Below are positions 34,336-44,859 of a DNA stretch of 64,000 nt, one piece after another; position 1 is the first letter of the stretch, and each line of letters starts with the position of its first letter. The position numbers were made by a program, and so were the translations under genes. Origin of the DNA: Acarospora socialis (Eukaryota > Ascomycota > Lecanoromycetes > Acarosporales > Acarosporaceae). The notes under the pieces are model-generated. The model had not been told where the DNA came from. It saw only the letters and a program-made list of their open reading frames with translations, and did not search any database. The DNA is taken from assembly GCA_025617375.2 (NCBI GenBank), contig JAMYGW020000009.1, forward strand, positions 1,605,081 through 1,669,080. The letters run 5' to 3'.

Positions 34336-36194
34336 GTTACCATACTCCTCAGTTGTTCAAGTTCTGTTTGCAATGTTCAGGGTTCCGCCTGCCATTCCAG
34401 CTCACAGCTCGCCCAACGTTTAAAGAGGCAACTGCTTCTTCTAGTCTAACTGTCCGATCTTGTCTCTGTACCTTCTACTGACTTTTGAGACAGTAAAAGA
34501 AAGCGCTCCTGAATTCGCCTTACGGCTGTTCCAGACTCGCAAACTTTCACTGTTCGAAACATTTGAGAGACTCTACGAAAAGCCAAGAAACCTTGTGCTG
34601 AAGCGCTTAACACCTCTGCATAACGGACTCAGTATTGTCCAATGAGACAAGTCAGCTTACTCATACGCCACTTCTGTGTTCCTGGAAGGAATTTGTCGTT
34701 TTGCCTGACCTTGAGAAGGAAAGCCAATCTTACATCCGAAAGAAGATCGCGTCTGCCCTCTGGATTGGCCTGTGGTTGGACCTACCCAGATACACCAAGC
34801 AACTGATCATTCGAGACATTCGATAGCATCTTCGAAGGAGGGCACCGCATCTCACTCAAACACCAACTTGTCTGGGTTATGCCCGTATTGAGTATGTTGC
34901 AGCAAGTCCTAAAAAAGACAGACGCTCCTGAGCCCGAGCTTACTTTCCTGCGAGACTCAGCAGGAGACAGGATCTCTTTAACCTCCACACCTACGTCAGC
35001 GGTCGTTTGTACACCAGGTAACACTCTATCACCACGCTCGTTGCTGGTACTTGACCTTTCTCACAACTCAAACACGGATACATCGACAGCACACGCTCAG
35101 AGTCCTGCCAAAGTTGTACAACCTACACAATATCCCTTACGAGATGAGAACATCGTACATGATCACAACGTCTACACACTACGTTCGCGGACGTATCTGC
35201 TCGTATACACTTGACACAGACGCCACATCAGCCACGGAGAACGGTTGTCAACTCGCATTCTTGGAGTCCGTACTAGAATGCTGGCGCCCAACGTCCGGGA
35301 CAGAACATACACAAGTACATTCGGCTCACCGAGCGACTCGAGCGCCACAGCAACGACTAAGCAACGGCACAATACCTACAGAAATCCACGCTGTCCTCCA
35401 CCCCAAGCCTGGTTCGCGATCTTTGGTTGCGTGGCGTATGGCTTACGCGCGTTTGTTTATTCGGTTCGACCGAGAAGGCCAAACAACAGGGCCGCAGAGT
35501 AAGGGGCAAGGAGCGAAGGGGAATAGAGTAAGGAAAATACTGGAAACGAAACGGGCGGTTGGATAGGATATTTGAGATAAAGGGCATCGGGCTATGGGGC
35601 CACAGTGTGCTGAGGTGCTACATGGGAGATTCCAGTGTTAGGGTTCTGATGCAGGATATTATAGCGCTGCAAGTATCATTCTCTTGACTGGTTTGGAGGA
35701 TGTTGCGACGGAGGTAGGGCTGTGCTATGGTCTTCGCGGGATGTAAAATGTAGGGCTTTGAGGCGGGCCGGAACACGGAGGATGAGTATCCTGATGGTGC
35801 AGCCGTTTGTGGGTAATGATCCTTATGAAGACAAGAATAATACTCATATAGGGTTGGATGTCAAACCCTCAATAGTAAGGCTGTTCAAATGTTCCAATGG
35901 GTTTTGAATAAATTGTATGTACTCCATACAACTCCACGATTTTGAAGGATCTAATCTGAGCAACCTCGGCTTGCACCCCCACCCCTCGAAAACGCGGAGC
36001 AAGTTCCGCACTCCACACTCCGCATTTCTTCGGGACTTTCTGTATCCTGGAAGATCTTTGATTTCTCGATTTCTTGCCTGTTTGGTTTGAGCATGGATGA
36101 GTGTTACGTACAGGGTAATAACTGGAAGTATTGAACCCTTCTATACTGAAACAATCCTACACTTTGTTCCGGCTTCACATCAGAAACCACGACA
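34336..36194. other. Intergenic, 1.9 kb
   Basis: No supported gene. A 171-codon + frame at 35,051-35,566 has no domain or natural composition. If the zinc-cluster gene is spliced at 34,331, its last exon lies at the start of this stretch. Confidence 0.4.
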
Positions 36195-38581
36195 ATGGCG
36201 CCCTCCTCCGCCTCCCCCACCGCCTTCCCTTCCCCAAACCTGAAACCCCTACCAACGCCCCGTCTCCTCTGGCGTCATCCACACCCTGAAACAACGCAAC
36301 TATACCGCTTCAAAAACCTCATCTCTCGAAAACGTAACCTTTCACTCCCAACCTTCCAAGATCTATACAACTACTCCATCACCCAGCGGGCCGATTTCTG
36401 GCAGGACGTGTGGGAAGATGACGAACTAGGGATTGTGCATGAGGGCAAATACACTGCCGTACGTTATTTATTCCCTGCCTCGACTACGGTTAATTTTGGC
36501 GAAGACTAACGTGCTGCGAGTGGTGTAATACAGGTTGTCGACGAGTCGGCTCGTATCGATTCCGTCCCGCACTGGTTCGCCGGCGTGCGACTGAACTTCG
36601 CCGAGAATGTTCTGTACACAGCTTCTTCGGGTTCGCGGTCGACGCGTAGTACGAGGCACAAGGAGGCGTCGAAGGTGGCTATCACCGAGGTTCGCGAGGG
36701 CGCGTCTTCGATCCGGACGTTGACGTGGGGAGCCCTGCGCGCACGCGTAGCGCTGATGGCGCTGGCCCTCCGCGCGCACGGAGTGCGGAAGGGCGATCGG
36801 GTTGCGGTGGTGGCGAGTAATTCGATTGATACGCTCGTCGTCTTCCTCGGATGCACCGCTTTGGGCGGGGTGTTCAGCAGTAGCAGTACGGATATGGGGA
36901 GTGTGGGCGTTTTGGAGCGGTTGGTCCAAATTGAGCCCGTGTGGGTGTTCGTCGATGACTGGGCGGTGTATAATGGGCGAAAGGTCGACTTGAGGGGAAA
37001 GATGGCGGAGATCATGGAGGGGATGAAAAGGGTGAAAGGGTTCCAAGGGCTGGTCAGTCAGCCGCGCTTCGAGGAGCAGGCGAATGTTGGTGCGGTAGGA
37101 GGCGTCACGACTTTGAGCAATTTCCTTGATGTTGTTGATGAGAAGAGTGTTGGAAAGGATGGGGAACGGTTGAAGTTCGAGAGGGTGGAGTTCCGCGACC
37201 CATTCTTGATCGTGTATTCGTCGGGCACAACTGGCCAGCCGAAGTGTATCGTGCACTCAACGGGCGGGGTGGTCTTGTCGGCCATGAAGGAGGGGATGTT
37301 GCATCGGGAGACAGGACCAGAGAGCGTATGTTTGCAGTATACTACTACGGGGTGGATCATGTATCTGGCCAGCGTCCAGGCGTTGTTGTTTGGCGCGAGA
37401 GTGGTCATGTATGATGGAAGTCCCTTCGTGCCGGATTTGTTGACATTTCTGAGGTTGATTGGAGAGCAGAAGTATGTTCATTCTCGTAGTAACCTCGAAA
37501 AGTCGATGTTAATTCACACGCAGGGTTACCCATCTCGGCATATCACCTCGGTACCTCCACGAGATCCAGAAGAACAACATCAGTCCCCGAGAAGTCACGG
37601 ATCTGGGTGCATTGCAAGTAGTGACGAGTACAGGCATGGTCCTGTCAGACGCGCTCTTCGAATGGTTCTATGACGTGGGATTTCCTTCCAAAGTTCATCT
37701 AGCCAACATCTCCGGTGGAACAGACCTCGCTGGTGCGTTCGGCACCGAAAACCCTCTTACGCCGGTATATGTCGGCGGCTGCCAAGGTCCGAGTCTAGGG
37801 ACGCCGATTGCGGTCTACGACCAGCTCGAAGAAGGCGGTATTGGTGTGAGAGGTAGACCTGTGGCGGATGGCGTCCCTGGGGAACTGGTCGCAACCGCTG
37901 CATTCCCCAACATGCCGGTTAAGTTTTGGGGAGACAGAGACGGGTCAAAGTATTTCAATGCATACTTCGCGAGATTTGACAGTAGGATCATCCTTTGTGT
38001 ACCGGTGGCGGAGCTGATATGCCGACAGATGTCTGGACACACGGCGACTTTGTCATGTTCCATCCGGTCACCAAAGGATTGATATTCCTTGGTAGAGCCG
38101 ATGGCGTTCTCAACCCATCAGGAGTAAGGTTCGGCTCAGCTGAGATCTACAGCATCATCGAAGCTCAGTTCTCCGAGCAAATAGCGGACTCAATATGCGT
38201 TGGGCAGCGGCGGCCCCAAGACAACGACGAGAGCGTAATGCTCTTCTTGCTGCTGAAACCGGGCGCCGAATTCACCAAAAAACTTGTGAATAATGTCAAG
38301 ATGGCGATTAGAAAAGGCCTTAGCCCCAGGCATGTGCCGAAATATGTCTTCGAAACACCCGAGATTCCGGTAAGCTGTGCTTGAGCAATTATTTCAAATT
38401 TCTAACCTCTAACCTGTCATAGACGACGGTAAATCTTAAAAAGGTCGAGTTGCCAGTCAAGCAGATCGTATCTGGCAAGATCATCAAGCCTTCTGGAACT
38501 TTGCTCAACCCGCAAAGTCTCGAGTATTACTATCGGTTTGCGAAAGTGGAGGACCTTTCGGAGCCGGCCGCCAAGCTCTGA
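36195..38581 (+). CDS. Acetoacetyl-CoA synthetase
   Basis: Five exons, 36195-36458, 36534-37471, 37524-37981, 38029-38369 and 38423-38581, with introns of 47-75 bp. All phases fit, giving 719 residues, close to the family's roughly 670-700. It joins acetoacetate to CoA using ATP (via acetoacetyl-AMP), feeding sterol/lipid synthesis or ketone use. Visible marks: ACS N-domain NLISRKRNLSLPTFQDLYNY and FAGVRLNFAENVL, AMP-binding P-loop YSSGTTGQPKCIVHS (about 316-330), TTTGWIMYL, ISGGTDLAGAF, VWTHGDFVMFHP and GRADGVLNPSGVRFGSAEIY (the A8-type hinge), and a C-terminal SGKIIKPSGTLLNPQ lysine loop. The GGTDLAGAF block separates it from acetyl-CoA synthetases. Cytosolic. Alone, with no pathway partners nearby. 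Confidence 0.93.
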
Positions 38582-38855
38582 ACCAACCTTTGCGACTGAC
38601 GAACAGCTTGAGGTCATAGACGTGGAGCGACGACAACGCACTGGGTGCTGTACTTGCCTACCTGCCACGGCTTTCTGAAAACTGGCCACGCTGCGGTCTA
38701 GCCGTCACGACCGCTCGGACTAGACAATGATTGATATCAGTCGCTGTCGACCGTTTGTATCCTTCGACACGCGTTGAGTGTAGATCAAGAGCAGTCGCGG
38801 CACTTATAGACTTGGCACCCCTATAGAAGCATAGACAAACAAGAGTATCATCTCT
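38582..38855. other. Intergenic between convergent genes
   Basis: 274 bp of 3' flanks. Nothing else was seen. Confidence 0.4.
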
Positions 38856-39746
38856 TCACTTCTTGCCCTTCTTCTTTGCACCGCCATTTCGATCTCGCTC
38901 GTCCCTCACGAACCCACCTCTTACAAACGCATCCCGCGCTACTGAGTTTATGATCCGAAAACGATCCGGGCCGAGCTGGATACCTCCATACCACCTTGTA
39001 ACCACCACCATGACCTCCCACAAGTCCATGACCTGCATCAGGTGTAATAGCCTCCCTCCCGCGGCTGTCTCACCGTCATCATCGCAGTCCTGGAAGGTAG
39101 TATTCGCTTCGCCCTTTATCCGCCAAGCTGTGATGTTATGCGTCGCTTTTGCAACCTTTTTGTCCGAACATAACAGTTGATGTATATATTGTGTGGCTTG
39201 AGCCGGCGTAGAGACGGGTGCCACGCGGGCGACAAAGACTGACTTCTTCTCCGTGATAACTCCCGAGACTGTCCAAGGTGGGTATTCTCCAAGGAGATGT
39301 TGCTCCGTGGACTCGACAGCATTCCGTTCAAGGGTACTTTGTGTCGTTCCGAGGATCACTGTGTCTTTCCCATCGTCTCTATTGCCCGCAGCGACCTGCT
39401 CATCTCCGGTTGTCGCGCCTGTTTCGCTATTGAGCACACTCCTTACCTCCTCTATCAGATCGAACAAGCACACCTCTCCTTCTCGGAACACTTTCGCAAG
39501 CACGTCCCGAACTGTCTCCACCACTCGTGCCCCAGTGCCTTTACTGATGTCTCCGCCGACATGCTGTGTGCCTAGTACCGTGGGTGGAGACAAGGGGTAG
39601 TCATCCGCGAACTGCAAGCGAATAGCTACAGGTTGATCGGGAAGGTTTAGGATGTAGTTGTAATATTGTGGGGTCTCTGCAACAAGAGTTTCGAAGTCGT
39701 AGATGCTGTTGATGGCTTGAATCTCGTTTTGAAGATCTTCTGACAT
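38856..39746 (-). CDS. YIH1: YIH1/IMPACT homologue, inhibitor of Gcn2 activation
   Basis: Intronless, 296 residues. The N-terminal RWD domain (about 1-108) has LQNEIQAINSIYDFE at the start and the family's LQFADDYPLSPPTV turn. A charged linker of about 45 residues leads to the UPF0029/IMPACT domain (about 160-280), with KKSVFVARVAPVSTPAQATQ, KVAKATHNITAWRI and VVVTRWYGGIQLGPDRFRII as diagnostic blocks. The tail is Lys-rich. YIH1 competes with Gcn2 for Gcn1 and so restrains the amino-acid starvation response; it also binds actin. It is the last intact gene before the AT-rich block: its start codon lies only about 320 bp from the first LTR, so its promoter sits at the edge of probable heterochromatin. 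Confidence 0.93.
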   Translation of the reverse strand: MSEDLQNEIQAINSIYDFETLVAETPQYYNYILNLPDQPVAIRLQFADDYPLSPPTVLGTQHVGGDISKGTGARVVETVRDVLAKVFREGEVCLFDLIEEVRSVLNSETGATTGDEQVAAGNRDDGKDTVILGTTQSTLERNAVESTEQHLLGEYPPWTVSGVITEKKSVFVARVAPVSTPAQATQYIHQLLCSDKKVAKATHNITAWRIKGEANTTFQDCDDDGETAAGGRLLHLMQVMDLWEVMVVVTRWYGGIQLGPDRFRIINSVARDAFVRGGFVRDERDRNGGAKKKGKK

Positions 39747-39830
39747 GGTTAGAAACCGACTCTCTGATGTTTTTCGACAGATTTATGATTGCCTAATACT
39801 ATGTAAAAGGTAGATTGAGTGTACGAACTA

Positions 39831-39920
39831 CAGTGCCGGAAAAAACTCTGTGCCGTTTGAAAACTCGCGAAAACCACACTTTTTGAAATGCTCGGTTTTT
39901 CTTAAAAACACACAAATCTG
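39831..39920. repeat. Possible mariner-type transposon end
   Basis: The sequence TA-CAGTGCCGGAAAAAACT, followed by a second GTGCCG 14 bp on, resembles the terminal inverted repeat of Tc1/mariner elements (TA target, CAGTGCC start). No matching opposite end was found, so this is at most a remnant. It marks the point where composition begins to turn AT-rich. Confidence 0.3.
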
Positions 39921-40065
39921 CAACTACTCCACAACCGCAGCTTATACAGACAATCTGAGTATGTAAAATGATGAATTATATATAGATCTAATAGAAATTC
40001 AATTTTCATATGTATCTTTAAGCAATTACATGAGTGATTATCCAAAACAGTCTGTTTTAAGTGTT

Positions 40066-40376
40066 TGTTACGTCCTAGAACTGAGATTCCTCGGGTATGT
40101 TAGGACTAAGGTGTTTGTGCTTGTTGATATAAGGGTTCTCTGATACAGCAATGTTGAATAAACACTTTATTGTAACTAACTTGAGAAGTAAGTTGAACAC
40201 AGTCAATTTCATAGAAAAATTGATCCTACTATATAAGAGACTGCATGTCTGCTCAATGTTGTGTTGTTGTGCTCTGATTCACTGTCTTGCTGATGTGTTG
40301 TCATGCTGTATCTTGCTGTGTGTCTTCTCAGATGTAGTGTTTCTTCTGTTAAGTTCTCTTGAGTATGATTGTAACA
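40066..40376 (-). repeat. LTR of copy C (311 bp)
   Basis: Starts TGTTAC and ends GTAACA, an inverted 6-bp end. Shares the CTACTATATA block with the other LTRs. The 5-base flank to the left is GTGTT; no partner duplication was located. Confidence 0.8.
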
Positions 40377-40451
40377 TCATCTTTTCTCTTTGAGACACTA
40401 GTTCTCTAGTGTCTATTTAAGCAAGAGTATATAAGTTGAATGTCATTCACA

Positions 40452-40868
40452 ATGATAATTTTCAAAAGTGAAAATCATCTTAAACTCACAAAAGAAATTC
40501 AACTGAGTGACAATCTAACTCTTTTTTCTTGCAAATACTGTATTGTCTGTAATCTTCATTGTTTTTCTATAATTGAAGAACATTTTAAGTAATCAAAGTG
40601 TGATAAGTATATCTGTAACAGTCATTCTTATATTGTGATAATGTGAAAGTTTCTTAACAAGACTTGTTTTTTTCTTCAAAGAAAAATAAGTAAAGCAAAT
40701 AATGAATTGACAACACTCTTCACAAAAATTATTCATCTTTAAAAGTTCTTAAATTTTGTCAATTATTATACTTCAGAAAAGATCAACTGTCTTGTTGCTG
40801 AACTTAATAGTGATAATAATGAGACAGAAAATAAAGAAGATTTTTTAACTGAGCAATACATGCAATAA
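40452..40868 (+). pseudogene. Antisense Cys-rich ORF of copy C, degenerate
   Basis: Opposite in strand to the element. Reading from ATG at 40,452 gives a protein alignable to those of A and B, with the cysteine block CKYCIVCNLHC, then SKCDKY, and the acidic ending LVAELNSDNNETEN. In-frame stops interrupt it (TAA after HFK, TGA at the position shared with A and B, and one TAA). A TATATAA lies at 40,428-40,434. It is the most diverged copy, so the ORF predates the split of the LTR subfamilies. Confidence 0.65.
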
Positions 40869-40935
40869 TTAATTAATTTGATGTCATCATTCTTCTGAAA
40901 TTTTATTGTTGTCTTTTTTCAAAATATTAAAGTGT

Positions 40936-41884
40936 TGTTAAAATTGAAACATTTCTATTACTTAATATTAGATGTTTTAATTATTTAAAAAACTAAAATA
41001 CACAAAGAATAACTTTTGTGTATAATAACTAAGCAATATCACATGACACAGAAGATTTTAACACTAAATTAAATAGAGTTAAACTTCTAAAAAGTCTTTT
41101 AATTTCAACACTCTTTCTTAAATCTAGTTAATCTAAATATTCTAGACAATTTAAATACTTATTCATTAATTAGTATAAGTTCTTTGATAAAGTGATCACC
41201 AAACTGAGTTAACTCTGACTAACCTGAATCAAGCTTCTGAATCAAGTCAAGCTGAGTTAAGTTTTTGAGTTTGAAGATTCAAGCTAAGTTTGATTTGAAA
41301 GCTCAGTTTAACTCAGACATTTAGTTCAGATTTTAATGATTATAATTATGATTAAGTAGACTCTTGAATTAGAGTTCAAGAATTTGAGTTGAAAGAGTGT
41401 GATACATGAGCATTATAAGTAAGTATTATATATTGAACAAAGATATTGCTTTCATTCTAAGATTACTATTTATCACATCAAGAAGACAGTATTTCTGAAG
41501 TAATTTTAATCACTTTTACTTCAATTTACATCTTTTGATGCAATATTTCAGTTATGCATGTATCTCTTGATGAGAATCATATTCTTTTGCTGAATAATAA
41601 TTCATTTTGTGTAAATTGCAGCAAAATTAACATCTGAACAAGTTAGTTTATAGTTTTTTAACAGTGTGTTCAATATACTTTCAAAGAAAACAACAACATA
41701 TACTTCTGCAGCTTCTTGCAAACTTTTTATGACTGAGATTTGAAATTAAAAGTTCTTGTTGTGATGTCAAATCTTTATTGAATAGTTCTGAGTGATTTTT
41801 CAGCATAGTTACTGAAAGAAAAGTTTTTTCATTAAGAAATCAGTTGATCTCTGATAGTGACATATTTCACAAAGAATGACAGTT
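40936..41884. other. AT-rich block without recognisable content
   Basis: No alignable element and no coding remnant I can name. At 41,200-41,400 short words such as GAGTTAA and TCAAGCT recur in both orientations. Confidence 0.5.
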
Positions 41885-42365
41885 ATAGAGTAGAATTGAG
41901 TGTTAAAATTGAGCAATAAAATTGAGCAATATCATGAGCACTGTCATCAAGCATCAAAACAAAGCATCAAGATGAAGCATCAAAACTAAGCACTGTCATA
42001 AAGCATCATCATGAAGCACTGTCACAAAGTATTAAAATAAAGCATCAAAACTAAGCATCAAAACTGAGCATCAAAACAAAACATCAAAACTGAGCAATAA
42101 AATTGAGCAATAAAATTGATCAGTATTATAAGCACTGAAACTGAGCACTAAAATGAAGCATTATTATAAAGCACTGAAACAAAGCATCAAAATTGAGCAT
42201 TAAAACTGAGCAATAAAATGAAGCACTGAAACTGAGTATCAAAATAAAGTACTGAAACAAAGCATCAAAACTGAGTATCAAAATAAAGCATTGAAACAAA
42301 GCATCAAAATAAGACATCAAAACAAGATATCAAAACTGAGCAATAAAATTAAACAATAAAATTAA
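41885..42365. repeat. 13-bp minisatellite array, left arm
   Basis: About 35 tandem, imperfect units with consensus AGCATCAAAACTG. Common variants replace CATC with CACTG or CAATA. Its complement forms the right array, so the two arrays are inverted relative to each other. Open frames across it only reflect the repeat and are not genes. Confidence 0.85.
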
Positions 42366-42954
42366 GTTTACTGTCTGACTTTCAGCAGTGAGCTGATCTA
42401 GATTTTGCAGTAACTGTCTGAGTTTCTTCATCTTTATCTGTATTTGCAGCAGTATTTATCTTAATCTTCACTCATATCTCATCAATATTCTTTTTCATGT
42501 TTTCTTCACTCTTTTCTTTTCTCTTTTCTTCATCACAGATTTTCTCATTCTCATGTGTCTTTTCAGCAGTCAATGTCTTTTCTCTGCTCAGTACTGTCTT
42601 CATAGTGTTGCATTTTGTTGATGATTTCTTGCTACATGTCATAATGTAAAATAACAATTTAATAAAGTTCTAAGATTAAGTTAACAGAAGCATTATAAGA
42701 AATTAATATAAAGATATTTTTGAGTGACTGTGTGTTCTAATATATGTAAAAGTCTAAGTTGATGAGTAATTGTAATTTGAAGTTCATCATTAAAAGATGT
42801 TACTGAGATGTTAAAGAGACTGAGATGTTATACTAGTAAATATTACATTCATTTATGATATGTGTGTCAATGTTATAATGTTAGTAAACATCATATTCAC
42901 TCATGATATGTGCATCAATATTATAAGTAAATACATCAATACATCTATCTTTAA
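42366..42954. other. Spacer between inverted minisatellite arrays
   Basis: About 590 bp. The complementary strand has a 61-codon open frame (42,657-42,472) with a Lys/Glu-rich sequence ending ENMKKNIDEI, which may be a decayed coding remnant. Near 42,830-42,930 a unit of about 55 bp ending in TTCA(T/C)TCATGATATGTG is present twice in tandem. Confidence 0.5.
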
Positions 42955-43795
42955 CACTCAGTTTTTATCTTCACTTTTATTGCTCAGTCTCTACATTCAA
43001 TCTCTATGCTCAGTCTTTACACTTAGTTTCTATGCTCAGTTTTTATGCTCAGTTTCTATACTCAGTTTCTATGCTCAGTTTCTATGCTCAGTTTCTACAT
43101 TCAATAAGTTTATCATTTTGTTTTAATGCTTCATTCAGATGCTTTGTTTTGATACTTTGTTTTGATGCTTTATTTTGATGCTCAGTTTTAGTACTTAATT
43201 TTAGTGCTTCAATTTGATGCTTCATTTTGATGCTCAATTTTGATGCTTTGTTTTAATGCTTAATCTTAATGCTTTAATTTGATGCTCAATTTTGATGCTT
43301 TGTTCTAATGCTTAGTCTCAATGCTTTGATTTGATGTTTAATTTATTGCTCAATTTTATTGTTCAGTTTTGATGTTTTGTTTCAGTACTCAATTTTAATG
43401 CTTCATTTTGATGCTTAATTTTGATGCTTCATTCTGGTGCTTAGTCTTGATACTTTAATTTGATGCTCAATTTATTGCTTAATTTTATCACTCAGTTTTG
43501 ATGTTTCATTCTAGTGCTCAATTTTGATACTTTGTTCTGATGCTTAGTCTTGATGCTTTGATTTGATACTCAATTTATTGCTTAATTTTATCACTCAGTT
43601 TTGATGTTTCATTCTGGTGCTCAATTTTGATGCTTTGTCTTGATGCTTTGTGATGATGCTCAATTATAGTGCTTTGTCTTGATGCTTTGTGACAATACTT
43701 AATTTTAATGCTTAATTTTAATACTTCAATTCAGTGCTTTATTTCAGTGCTCATTCTATCACTCAATAATAATGCTCATTTTAGTGCTCAAAGCT
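42955..43795. repeat. 13-bp minisatellite array, right arm (inverted)
   Basis: About 60 imperfect tandem units of TGATGCTCAGTTT/TGATGCTTTGTTT, the reverse complement of the left-arm unit. The first units (43,005-43,100) form a homogeneous TATGCTCAGTTTC subfamily; the rest are more diverged. Together with the left arm it could form a large imperfect hairpin. Confidence 0.85.
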
Positions 43796-43942
43796 AACTT
43801 TATATTCTAGACTCTCACAATAACAGAATTCTCAGATACTAAGTTTTCATTTTTCTTTATTAAATAACTTGTCTCTATTTCATCAATAAGCTCAGAAAAT
43901 ATCTTAAATATAAGCTCTGATTGTTGTAATCATTCTTATAAG
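43796..43942. other. Pre-insertion flank of element A
   Basis: AT-rich sequence that, before insertion of A, continued directly into 56,322 onward. No feature recognised. Confidence 0.4.
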
Positions 43943-43947
43943 TCATT
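43943..43947. repeat. Target-site duplication of element A, left copy (TCATT)
   Basis: TCATT immediately left of the LTR. The same five bases lie immediately right of the other LTR (56,317-56,321). Five bases is the normal Ty3/gypsy duplication size. Confidence 0.85.
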
Positions 43948-44308
43948 TGTAATGTTTTAATCTGAGATTTCTCAAGTATGTAGAGTTAAGAGTTTGTGCT
44001 TATTGATATAACAGCTGGTCTGAAATGGTTCTGAACTTTAACTCTTAGATGATTATTTGAGTTAAACATAATTGTTTTCATAAGAAAAACAACTCTACTA
44101 TATAGAATGTGCTTAACATCTCTGTATCAAGCATTCTTGATGTTTTGATGTTTTAATATTGAGAAATTGAGTTTCTGACTTGTCTGCTTATCATTAAGTC
44201 ATTATACTGTTATATGACTGCTGTCTAGCAATCTTCTTTGTACACACTTTGAGTGAATTTTTAATCACAGACTTGTGAGTTTCTTTCTTTCTAGATATGA
44301 TTGTAACA
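43948..44308 (-). repeat. 3' LTR of element A (361 bp)
   Basis: Begins TGTAATGTTTTAATCTGAG and ends ATGATTGTAACA. Same length and subfamily as 55956-56316 (both share GCTGTCTAGCA followed by TCTTCTTTGTACACACT), and unlike the 349-bp LTRs of B. A pyrimidine tract (44,309-44,323) adjoins it, the complementary polypurine tract. Confidence 0.9.
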
Positions 44309-44387
44309 TCATTTTTTTTCTTCAGACACTAGTTCTCTAAAATTTATTTAAGTAAGAGTATATAATGACTTTTTGTCATCAGCAACA

Positions 44388-44810
44388 ATGCTTTTTAAAA
44401 ATTTTAATCATTTAAGAATTACAAAGAAAATTCAGATCAGTGATAGTCTTATTATGTTTTTTTGTGAATTCTGTATCACTTGTGATCTTGATTATTTTGT
44501 TATGTTCAGTGAAAGATCAAAGTGTGATAAGTATACTCATCATGATCATCTGTGCATTGCAGTTTTGTGAAAGTCTCTCAACAGAACTCATCTTTCTCTT
44601 CAAAAGAAAATAAGTGATGCAAATATGACTCTTGATGTTCTTGCTGTCAAGATAATACATTTTCAAAAGACTTTAAATCAAACAGATTGTCATATTGCAC
44701 AGAAGATTGACTGTCTTGCTGCTGAACTTGATAGTGATAATGATGAAATTGAGAATGAAGATTCTCAAACAATGTTATAACTTATTAACTTAATATTGTC
44801 ATTCTTCTGA
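44388..44810 (+). pseudogene. Antisense 140-codon Cys-rich ORF of element A
   Basis: Opposite to gag-pol, between the end of integrase and the 3' LTR. 423 bp including the final TGA, exactly the same length as in B. In-frame TGA at codon 61 and TAA at codon 131 break it. The cysteine pattern CEFC..(x6)..Y..SKCDKY..(x6)..C follows the Zn2Cys6 spacing with the third and fifth Cys read as Tyr (TAT). A TATATAA lies at 44,359-44,365. The second half is a predicted helix ending in the acidic stretch LAAELDSDNDEIENED. Confidence 0.75.
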
Positions 44811-44859
44811 GCTAATATCAACTTTCTTTCTCAAAATGTTGTAATGTTTTTGTGTAGTT

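Larger units (their letters stand above)
40066..40935 (-). mobile_element. Chromovirus copy C, 3' fragment (LTR plus 3' internal region)
   Basis: A 311-bp LTR (40066-40376) beginning TGTTACGTCC and ending ATTGTAACA is followed by a pyrimidine run (CATCTTTTCTCTTT), which is a polypurine tract when read on the complementary strand. The next 560 bp are alignable by eye to the 3' internal regions of copies A and B, up to about 40,935. No pol follows. The LTR is the most diverged of the five and still holds several CG, CC and GG, mostly in its first 70 bp nearest the genic side. The element runs right to left, as in A and B. Confidence 0.8.

Noticed and set aside
35051-35566. 171-codon frame downstream of the zinc-cluster gene
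   Set aside because: No domain or periodic hydrophobicity, and overlapping frames on both strands; chance frame.
36195-38581. Part of a secondary-metabolite cluster built around an acyl-CoA synthetase
   Set aside because: The enzyme is a plain acetoacetyl-CoA synthetase, and no synthase, P450 or transporter lies nearby.
42126-42320. Aromatic-rich repeated peptide on the complementary strand
   Set aside because: An open frame produced by the 13-bp repeat itself (13 bases shift frame every unit); no gene.
41885-43795. CRISPR-like repeat array
   Set aside because: Direct 13-bp units without unique spacers in a eukaryotic chromosome end; it is a minisatellite.
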